From Diorhabda sublineata (lineage: Eukaryota; Arthropoda; Insecta; Coleoptera; Chrysomelidae): a DNA stretch of 64,000 nt. Both the position numbers and the translations under genes were made by a program. Of this stretch, positions 10,618 through 22,600 are shown in pieces. Location of the stretch: NCBI RefSeq assembly GCF_026230105.1, contig NC_079483.1, positions 5,325,312-5,389,311 of the forward strand, given 5' to 3'. The notes below the pieces were generated by a model. That model was not told where the DNA came from and did not search any database. It worked only from the letters and a program-made list of their open reading frames with translations. Position 1 is the first letter of the stretch, and the number at the start of each line of letters is the position of its first letter.

Positions 10618-13600
10618 GTAAGTTTTTTTAATCATTTTTCCTGTTCTTGTAATAATAATTGAGTTAGGTGCGGGCAACTTCGACCTAGATTTGTGCTAGC
10701 TCACATGGAGGAAAGAAATTATATTGTAGGTGCATTTTCAACTTTTATTCATTGCTTTCTTCAGAAGGGAATATAACAAGTAAAGAAATTTAGTCAAGTT
10801 TAAAAACCTAAAACTCTAAAATCCACTCATCCTCTTAATATTGTAACACAAAAATCAATGTACACGGCTCCAAAGTTCTTTACTACAGTTCGAAAGTTTA
10901 TTTATCAAAGAGAGATAATAAACCGAAACAATGATCAGTTCGTGATCAGCACGTGAACACTCCGGGCAAAACGCGGCGCCGTATCTTTATTGGTCCAAAT
11001 CATTGGCAAAATTATATACCACAAATAAAATGTCGCATTAGAGGGGCGAGCGCCGCATCGCTGAAGTAATAAAGCGATCAGGTATAGTACAGGGACGGCA
11101 TCGTATTATCTTACTGCGGAGATTGATTTGTCTGTTGCGTAATTTTCTTAAATACGGAGATAGATGATGAAGTTAGTTGTTGACATTATCTAATTAACTG
11201 CCACAAAATCCACTTTTTAAAAAAATACGTTATTTGAAGAGCAAAATGACAATATTAACAATTAAAATTACAGTTTACAATATTGATTATTGATCTTATA
11301 TGCAAAAAAATAAATGGCTCATTGTGTTATCCTCTATTTTCCATAATTTCGAAGTTAATTAACCACTCTACTATATTTTACCATTCAGAATGAAGTTTTT
11401 TTCGTTTTCCATATCTAATTCTTCTCCATACGTTTTTTTCATTGATCGAAGCAGTGCTGGAAGTCTTCTTTGGCAAGGGCCGTTAATAGCTCTGCCATTT
11501 TTTGCTTTACCGCTTCCATCGACTCAAATCGTGTCCATTTCAAAGCAGATTTTATCTTCGGAAACCAAAAAAAAAATCGCACGGCGCCAAATCTGGTGAG
11601 TACGGCGGGTGTTCGAGCACTAGAGTATGTTTAATGGCCAAATACTACTTCATAGGTAACGCGTTATGGGCTGGTACGTTGTCCTGGTGCAAAATCGGGG
11701 CGTTTTTTTACCAACTCGTTCTAGCAGTGTTGCCAAAACTGACAAATAGTAAGTCTGATCCTCTGAAACCCATTCAGTCATCATGATACCGTTAATGTCG
11801 AACGATAAACATTGAATTTTGATTGGCTCCCACGGCCTTCAATAAAGCGCTTACACCACTCAAAAACACGCGGCCGAGAAAGAGAATTGTCCCCCGTAGG
11901 CCTCTTGCAACAATTTATAGCACTCAGTCGGAGTTTTTTTCAATTTAACGAGAAATTTGAGATTGATACTTTGGATCCCGAAGGACACCATTCCATAAAC
12001 GCTTGAGGTTCATCAGATTTAACATCCTTTATCCAAATAGTATATTCACTAACCGTATTTATAGTATCAAAACTGTAAATAATCAACAGAATATCTCGTT
12101 TTAGATGGATCTAGTATTAGTATAACGTCTGCTGCTTCCCATGCTATAGATTATAAAATTGGCGATCGTGTTATAATAAAGAGCAGCCAAGGTTCCAAAG
12201 TAGGTACTGTTAGGTATATGGGTGCTACTGAATTTGCACCAGGAGATTGGGTAGGTGTTGAATTGGATGATCCCAGAGGTAAAAATGATGGTTCCGTCAA
12301 TGGCAAAAGGTAAAATTGACTATTTTTTTTCTATAGGTGATGTATAATTATGGATACAAAATTCAAAAACTCCTAGGTTATTGTGTACACCTTGACCCAA
12401 AGGATCTATTAAGTTCCCTTTTCTTGCCGCGATATTGGAGAACCCAGCGTTTACAGCTAATCAATTAATCCCACTCCTTTTAGAAAGTCCAGAATGTAGG
12501 ATAGCTGTACCAGAGTTTTTCGTTTTCTATCTCATACGCTACCAGGTGTAGTGCTTTGGAGTTTTGTAGTGTCTCACCTTTCGAAAAAAGTGAATAGATG
12601 ATGATTCGTCCTCTATGTAACAGAATCTGCGCGCTGCATTATCTGCTAAGTGTACAATCTTCAGCTCCTGTTAGTTTTCGTAAGTTGTTGAAACATTTAG
12701 CAGTTCTTCTCTGGTTTTAGCTTCCCAGGAGTGTCTTTGCCTGTTTCAACACCTACTCTTCTGAGAAACTATAACCAGAGAAGATCTGCTGAATGTATCA
12801 ACAAATCACGCATACTATCAGGAGTCCTATCGTGCAGGTTTTGTTGCACAGAGGACGAAACTCTAGAGCACTTCACCCGGAAGGGTATGAAACAGAAGAC
12901 GAAGAAATCTGGCTACTACAATCATCGCACTATCTAGACTTTTTAAAAGGAGTGGGATTAATTGATCAGATGTAAACACTGGGTTTTCCAGTATCGCAGC
13001 AAGAGATCCTTTGGGTCGCAGTGTATACAAGACCCCAAATCCGTACACACAACCCCTTCAGTTTGTCCCAGTAAATTATTTTACCCCAATCAAACTTCTT
13101 TTCCAATGCTTTTATATTGTCCTGTAGATGGTGGAATGAACTCATTAGTTCAAATAACCATTTTAGTAAAAAACGTTTACAAAATTTATGTAATACTGTA
13201 AGGGAGTTAACTAATTTTGAAATTCAGTAGTTCAAATGCTCAGTTTTATTAAAAATCCTCGCTTACGAAGGGAGTCGGCAATGAGGAATAAATTAAGTAG
13301 TTCAAATGCTCAGTTCGATAAAATATTTTGGCTTAAAGAGGGAGTCTGCAATGAGGAATAAATTGAGTAGTTCAAATGCCCAATTGTTTTTTTTCAGTTG
13401 CAAACTATTTTCGATCCGAATTTGTTTCCTACAATAATTTATACAGAGTGACACTGTGAAAAGATAAAAATTCATCATTTATTTGTTTTATAAATGACAG
13501 CACTGTTATTTTTAGAGGATGTGTAAAGTTGAACATAACTGTCAAATATAAAATTTTTATTCCTTACCAATTACAAAATAATAAAAAATAACAAAATTAT

Positions 13601-16600
13601 CGAAAACAAATAAATAATTATTCTCATTGACTGTTTAATAATTTTCTAAACTCCATTGAAATTCTTTTAAACTCAGTAGTTCAAATTCCCAATCTTGTAA
13701 AAAATGTTTAAAAAATTGATGCAATACTTTTTTGAAGCACTGTAGATAAGTACTATAAGTACATAATATGCCTTGTAAGGGAATTAACCAATTTTGAAAT
13801 TCAGTAGTTCAAATGCTCAGTTTTATTAAAAATCCTCACTTAGAGAGGGAATCTGCAATGTGGAACAAATTAAGTAGTTCAAATGCTAAATTGATTTGTT
13901 CTTCAAATGCAAGCTATTTTCGATCAGAATTTCTTTCTCACAATAATTTATTCAGAGTGACACTGTTTAAAGATAAAAATTCATCATTTATTTGTTTTTT
14001 TAATGACAGCACTGTCGTTTTGATAGCTATGTTTACAGGGTGTGTAAAGTTAATATATATAAGTTAATAATAACTGCCAAATTCAAAATTTTTATTTCTT
14101 ACCAATTACAAGATAATAAAAAGGAACAAAATTATCAAAAACAAATGAATAATAATTCTCATTGACTGTTTAATAATTTTCTAAATTTTTTAAAATTTTT
14201 CTAATAATTTGAAGTGAAATTAATCTACACAAATTTCTTATTTGTGCTTCCAGCTTAACAACATTTACAATTTTTTTTTAAAAGCTTTAATTTCCAGGCT
14301 AATTCTTAGTTCTGTGTGTTCCTCTTCCTCATTTATCTTTGCCATTGCTTGTTCTGAATTTCTAGGTCCTCGGTATAACCTTTTATTTATATTTTAGTTT
14401 GCCTATACCCACATAAAATGAAAAAAATAACGTTTAACTGTTTCTAATTATATTTTTTTACATTTTAGATATTTCGAGTGTCTTCCAAATTTCGGCCTGT
14501 TCGCTCCTGTTAGTAAAGTGAGCAAGTCTCCTTCTAAAATAAAACCGAACTCGTGTCAAGTTCACGGTGGTACTGGTTTACCGCCGAGAGGCTTAAGACG
14601 CGTCAATTCTAAAGAATCTTTATTATCGAATGTATCTACAACTAGCGCAGCTTCAACTGCCAGAAGGGTAAGACTTGGAATGTCTTCGTTAACTCCAAAG
14701 GTACGGCAAGTGTTGACCAAACCAAAACGATATTTTATAATAATTTCACAATTTTCAGTAAATTTTTACTCCTTTTTATATTAAATATTGTTAATTCAAA
14801 GTATACATTTAGCTGTCACAATTTATTTTAAATAAAAAACAGTTTCGACACGAACCAACCTGTGTGTTTATTGTAACTAATTTGTAATATGAACTGAAAA
14901 TTAGAAAACTAAACGGAAATTCTTGTTATTTAACCTAAAAACATTTTCTAATATAACATGGTTTGTATTAGCATTGTATATTTCTATTACTAATTCGTAA
15001 GATTTTTTTTTTATTTAATATTTTTTTTATGTCGTTTTGTTGTGTCTTTTATTTTTTACGCATGCGTTGGTTGTTTGTGCTGTTGCGTAGCTAGATAAAA
15101 ATATCATTTTCACAAATATTACATTCCGGCAGGATTTATAAAAACCACGAAAGTCATTACAAAGGAAAGCTCAAGTAAAAAATATCTTTATATACTGGAT
15201 AAATTGTTTATTACCATTAAATCAACACTTCCTGGTCCTTCGAGCCGGATATTAACCAACTCGTAAGACCAGAAAGTGTTTGTATATTTATAGTAAATAT
15301 TATGTACATTATAAATATCACCAATGGTCTTGGAAAATTAAATTAAAATATTGACTCTGTAGGCACTTGAATCACTCCAATTACATTTTTTTTATTTTAT
15401 ATTCTATTTCTATAATATATATCTATCCATATACCTCATACCTGGCCATTATCTTCTTTTCCTTCGTACTATTTTTACTTCATTCTTGACCTTTATCTTA
15501 TTTTCTTCTACATCAACTTTGTAATTGGCGACATTGACCTTATTTTCTTTTCTAGTAATCAAATATTTTCTTTCATATCCTTCTAAATCCACTTTTAATT
15601 GATTTTGATTTTATTTCCTTACCTTCTATATTCATTTCGACCTTAAACTTTTTTTTTCATTATATACAACTCATCATTTGTCTTACATTTTCTTTTGTAC
15701 AATATTCACATTCACCTTCGATATTTATTTTTTATATTTATTTTATTTCCTTCTAAATGCACCTTTTCATTGATTTTATTTTCATTTTCTCTCCTCCTGT
15801 ATCCACTTCGACTCTAATATTATGTTTTTATTACTTTATCCACCTTATCATTTATTTTTTTATTATTTATTACCTTTCCTACTATATTTATCTCGTCATT
15901 GGTCTTTATATTATTCCATTTCCTTTTTAATTGATTTTAATTTCATTTTTTACTACATGCACCTCATCATTTGTCTTATATTCTCTTTCATACAATATTC
16001 ACATTCACTCCCCTTATTTCTTTTTTATCGTTTATTATCTTTCCTACTATCTTCACCTCTTTCTTGCCATTTATCTTCTTCTAAATATACCTTTTTATTG
16101 ATTTTAATCCCATTTTCTCTCCTCCTATATTCTCTTCGACCTTGATATTATGTTCTATTCTACTATAACCACCTCATAATTTGTTTTTTATCATTTGTCT
16201 CAATTTATTTAACTCGTATTTGCCCTTTATCTTATTTTAAAAGCTTCTAAATCCATTTCTTCGTGGGTTTTAATTTCATTTTCCTTCTTCCTGTATTCAT
16301 TTCGACCTTGAACTTATGTCCTTTTCTAATACATGCACCTTATCATTCCTTTATTTTTTTCCCTTTTATTATCTCTCCTACTATGTTCACCTCGTCTTTA
16401 CCCTTTTCCATTTTTTATTTCCTTTTAAATCCACCTTGTCATTGGCTTTAAGTTTATTTTCTTACCTCCTATAATCACTAGGACAAGATCTTATGTTTTT
16501 TTTTCTACTATATCCTCGTCGTTTGTGTTTTATTTTCTTTTCTACTGTATCCACCTCGTTATTGGCTTCAGTTTTTTTTCTTTACTTCTATATTGACTTA

Positions 16601-19600
16601 AACCTTGATATCATGCTTTTTCTACTATATCCTCATCTTTAAAATGTTCCCTATTAGTTTCTCTTTCATTTTCTTCCCTACAATATTCACCTCTCCTTTC
16701 CCTTTTTCTTATTTTATTTCCTTTTATAAATACCTTTTTATTGGCTCAATTCTATTTTATTTCTACTATATCGACCTCATAATTTCTCTTTTATTTTGTT
16801 TCCTACAATATTCAACTCGATCTTCGTTTTATGCTCTTTTCTACTGTATTTACTGCGCTACTTGCCTTTTTAATTTTGTTTCTACAGTATCCAACTCTTT
16901 TGTAGCCTTTATCGTGTCTTATTTCTTTTTGAATCCACCTCTTCATCCGCTTTCATTTTATTTCCTTTCCTCCTATATATTCACCTCGACCTTGATCTTA
17001 TTTTTTTTTTCCATGTTGAACTAGAATCATTTTCTTCCCATTGTACCAATTTCGTCATATGCTTATCTTATTTTTTTTGTATTATATCCTCCTTGTCTTT
17101 AATCAACTATATTTTCCCTACTATATGCACCTCGTTCGTATTTATTTTTCATTATCTTTATCTTTCTTATTATGTCCACATTGTTATGGAATTTGGCTTC
17201 CTTTTAATGACTGCAATATTTTTTGTGGTAGTTATTGCGGTACCAATTTCTGGCTTGTTCCATAATTATGGAAGGATTTTCTATAAAAGTCAGCCAAATG
17301 ATCAATTAAACCCTTCACCGTCCCAATATTGTCTCTAAACCAGGTCCTCGTTTATTTTTGCCTCAAATATTTTCTATTTTATTATTGATTGAGCTTTCTA
17401 TCACGTTTCCTTTAGATTCTGTCGGTTTGTAAAACAATTTTGAGTGAAATTTGAAAATTAGTCACATTTTTTTTATTTTTTTGTTAGAAGTCTCCAACAA
17501 AATCAACGACGACACCAATACCAACAAGAACAGCATTGCAGGTAACCACTTATTAATTATTGAAGAGTTTTAACAAAAATAGCAGAACCTCGATATATTT
17601 TATGGTATTAACATTTTTATAAAAATGTATTTTTTACATTTAACAAGTGCTTTTTGTGAAAAATTAATAAACTTAATTTTATTTATTTGTTATAATTGGA
17701 ATAAAATTTACTTACATTGTTTTTGTTTATTCACCTTATTACCTTATGCTTTGCTGAAATAAAACGATGCATTTTTTTGCTCCCATCCTTTTTCCCTCAC
17801 ATATTTTGTTTAAATAAATAAATAGAATGAAAAATGTTTTTTTATATAAAAAAATTGATAAAATATTTCAATTTAATACTTTTCTCCTCTTCGATTCAAT
17901 CGGAAACTGATTTTTAAACAAAGTCATACCTATCGACTTTTTCAAAGACACCTTTTCTTTGTCAAAGTTTAAAGAACCAGAGCAATCCACCTTGAAATCA
18001 TCTGATATATTGCGTGTGCTAAGATTATACAAAACAGGTCTTGTTAATTCTTTTACTACTTGTCTGTTGCTGCATCTATTGTTCTGTCAAAGATGTCACT
18101 TTTTGCTTCAACTGTCTTATAATTCTATTTAACAATCTTCATGTTTGTTGATCACACAAAATAAAATCAAGACTGTCATCATTCCAATCTCACGTGGGAC
18201 TGTGCCAGCAAATCGAATATAGCCTATGGTTCTGCGAGCAATTATCGATGCTCCCTGGTATGTTTCAAACCGGATGAAGCACGAAGACCTTCTAATTGCA
18301 ATAGTAGAAGAAGCCAAAGGTTAGAATCACACGTTAATCCCCTAACTCTAACCATTGATGCAAGGAAAACCACCAAAGACTAAAGATAAATTGACCAGCA
18401 GACCTAAAATGAGGTGTGTCTCACTGGAGAAGTCTCATCAAGACATACGCGTGGTTTTTTCTTCACTGTAGCCTCCGAGTCAAAAACAAAACTTATAGAA
18501 TTGTGAATTCTGATTGTTTTAAACAATAACCCTTTATGGTCCTTCGAGCCGGCAATATTTGGAAGGGTCGAAGGACCAGACAGTGTAATTGTGAATGTTC
18601 GTGTAGTGTTACAGTAGAAATTGATTGGATCACATAATAGTATTGTCAGTGATTTGAGGATTAGTTTTTATGTTAACAAATGTTTGTTTTGCTACTAATT
18701 CACCAAACATTATACAAGAGAGGCTCTACATGCATCAGATGTGATATGAAAGGTATTATTCGCCAATTTTAGACTTGCATTATAACAGAACGGTACCTGC
18801 TTCACCGTCCATGTCGTAGACGAGTTCGTTAACAATATTTTTTTAAATGAATGCACAAGCTAAAACTGGCAACTACCGGCTGGTATCTTTATTATTCTCT
18901 AACTTTCAATTATTTCTTCGGTGTTAATATAGGAATTGTATTGGTTCTCGCAAGATTAGACATGTAAGTTTTAAAATGGATAAAATCAGTTTGAAGCTCG
19001 TGCATTAATTGAAAGTCTTCATAGTCCAAGCAAAAATAAGAAAAAAAAGAAGAAATAATTAAAAGTTTAAGAATAATAAAGAAATCAGCCGGTAGTTGCG
19101 AGTTTTAACTTGTGCATTCATCTACGAAATATTGTTAACGAACTCGTCCACAGCATGGACTATGAAGCCGGTCCTGTTATGTTATAATGCAAGTCTAAAA
19201 TTGGTGGATGAGCCGATTGAGACGGCGTTTTTGCTATTAAATTTTCATAACCTCTAAAACATGTAGATCGACCATTATCAGTCATTAGTACGATTCTAGT
19301 CACTTTTTCGTGTTTCTAAGCGTCTTTTTGGAGGTTTGCCGATAAAAAACGTTCAGGGCGATCTCAAAAAATCACAACCGCTGAAGATAAACCTAATGAA
19401 TTGATCAGTTAAAGTGAGCTGAAGAACATAAAAATTGAATACATCAAGATTGGGAGATGATTTTAGGGAGTTTCAGGTTTGTGTGTAGGTCAAAGTAAGA
19501 AAGGATGTTAGATCCATGTGAAATCCCGATTGTAAAACACGGCGTAGGCTTGGTGATGGTTTGAAGAAATAGATACTGGTAAAAATTGAAAGGATTTTGA

Positions 19601-22600
19601 AGAAAGATAAAAATGATATTTACATGGAATGTCTTGTCGATCCATTTATCATGAAGAATCAAATCTAAATGTTTTTTCTATTTTTCTTTTCTTAATATGA
19701 AATCCACATTAACCTAGTCTCTCCATCTTGTTTTTGGTCTATTTCCTTTCGGTTATTATCCTTAATATATCTGCAACTGGTTTATCTTCTGTTATTTTCC
19801 TTAGTGTATCCTCTCTCTTTATTGTATAAATGTCTCCTTACCATTTTAGTCTGCGTGCGTTCTTGAATTTCTTTTAAAATTTCAAAATTCAAAAATATGT
19901 ATATATACTTTCAAAAATTTCAGATAGTTATCAAATCCCAAGCTAAATAAATCATGGTTTGGAGGAAACTACTACTTAAAGTGTCCCAAAATGACTTCAT
20001 ATGACATATACTTAACCTAAAAATATCCAAATTAAAAAAAAAATATTCAGTATTAAAGAGTATGATAAGCCATCCTTCGACTATCATGAAACTCAATACA
20101 TAGACTATTGATGATACGAGAAATCCATTTATCATATTTTGTTCGATAGATCTCATCAAAATCTATTTCTGTGTGAAAAGTCATGATGATTGACGCAAGC
20201 GCAGAAGAGTTTCTGTGAAAAAAGTATGCATCATTTTTATCAACCTAACCTTACAAAAATTACTAAATTTCCATTTTTTCTATTGATTTTTCACAGATAG
20301 ATCTTGATGAGATATATCGAACAAAGTTATCCATGGTTCGATATCTGTTTGCCCTCCTGAGATAATGGCCACTTCCGGTGTCTCCGGAAGTAAATGTTTC
20401 CGCATAAAATGGATATGATAAATCGATTTCTCGTATCATCAATAGTCTATGTATAGAGTTTCATGATGATCGTCATAGGGTGACTTATCATACTCTTACC
20501 GAATATTCATATAACTTTTCGGATACTCCCTGTAACAAAAACAATTAAAAACTTACATTTTAGTAACAAACTTTCCTAGTAAATTTTATATAAATAAAAC
20601 GAACACAAAATTGGTAAATAGAAAAAAAATGAATTGAATTTTGTTCAAAATAAACCTAGGGATTACCTTGTACACTTTTTGAATTTTCTTTTCTAATTTT
20701 TGATTCGATACTTATTAAAAATTTAGTAATCTAGCTTGGAATTTAATTAAACTATAATTAGATCATAATTGAATGATATTTCAATTGAAAGTTCTTATTT
20801 TTGAACCTTGTGGAACACTCAAATAATATGAAATTAATTTGTAAATTTTATTTATAAGAGAGGTTTTGCTATTATATTCATTATATATAAAAATACAGGG
20901 TGTTTCTAAATTCATGCATAAATTCAGAAGGTATGAAATTAAGAAGGGTCTTTCCTATAACAAAACAAAACTCCCTTTTCGAAATATCACCCTTAAAAGG
21001 TATTGACTGAAATTGAGTTTTTTTTTTAATTTCAGTAAAGGTAAAAACTTGATATTCTGTAATTTTCGTGCACTGGCAAAGGGTATTATTTAATATTCCT
21101 GTTATTAATGCTTCTAAATGTTTTTGATTTTAGGTCACTTCTGTTTTAAAATTAGTTTTTTTTAATAATATCAGAATATTTTGATAAATACTTAAAGAAA
21201 ATTCGAAACGTCAAATTTTATCTTTCTTTCAAAAATCATTGAAAAAAACTAATTTTAAAACAGAAGAGACCCAAAATCAAAAACATTTATATATCAAAAG
21301 GTTCAAGAAATGAGGAATTAAAGAAATTTATTCCTGTTATATTATACGGGGGTAAAATTAGCAACCCTTACTTCATTTTGAATCATTTTTTGAAATTTTA
21401 GAAAAAAAAAATAAATTATAGTCATCACCTTTTATGTATATGTATAATTTTTATGAATAATTTTGTCGCATGAATTTGAAAACACCCTGTATACATTTTT
21501 AAATTATGTATTAAGTTTTTACTTACTTGATAGGACGTTTTAAAAGAGAAACAACAACATATAGAGCAACTACTAAAAGAACGGGAAGAAACTGAAAATA
21601 AACTCACTACAGTCGAACAACAATTTAAAAAGGTGAGTCCAAAATTTGAAAAAAAATGAAAATTAGAAATTTTTATTTTTTTTAATAGTATAACGATCAC
21701 TAGAGACCTTAAGAAGAAAAATTAAAACTATAGCTCGATATAATGATAGTTGAAATCTTGAAATTTATTTCACTATAGACAGGGCCGTATTTGAAATGAA
21801 AATTTAAATAAATCATTTGTGTTTTTTTTTCTCGGTTTGATTATTTAGAATGAATATAAGTAAATACCAACAAATTATGCAAATATGAGACACTGGAATA
21901 TACTGGAACTACATATAATGATAAATTATAGAAAATATAGAGACAAAAATAAAAAAATAGATGAAAAAAATCAATGACATGGTATTACACATTGAGCAAA
22001 AAAGAATGAATAATCACAATACAATACGGATACCAATCAAATTAAACAGAAAAAAAACGACTAACCATAGCGGAGAAAAGAAAGTGTAGTAAAAATGAGA
22101 ACATGAAAAAAATAGCAAACCCAAGAATTGATAATTAAAAAGAATGAAAGGAAACATCTGAATTGGTTTGAATATGCTTTAGAAATGTAGAAGCAGGATT
22201 ATAAGAAGAGTGAAGGAAGCAAAAGGTAACTATAATCAACAAAATAATTAAATGGATGAAGCAAATAAAAGAGAGAGGGGATAAGAAAGGAAAAATCTAG
22301 AAGAAATGCAAAAAAAGTAAGAGGCAAAAAAGAATAGAAGAATGGGATATTATAAGGAAAAAAGTAGAACACTCTAACGGGAATTGAATGAATGGGAGTA
22401 AGAAAAATAAAGAAGAAACGGTTAAAGAATAATGGATATATTTAGCGGAAATTAAGAATTGAATTAAAAGAGAAATGTTGGAAGCTGGAAGATACTGTCA
22501 TAAAAAGAAAAGGTAGACCGAGTATAAACTGAAACTGAAGAAAAGAGATTAAAGATGAGAAAGAAAAAACCTAGAAAAATGAAAATGACTACCATAAGAA

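Noticed and set aside
15822..17338. Five plus-strand open frames of 62-139 codons that look like membrane proteins
   Set aside because: They lie in the pyrimidine-rich minisatellite; Phe/Leu/Ser/Tyr-rich translations are a by-product of base composition.
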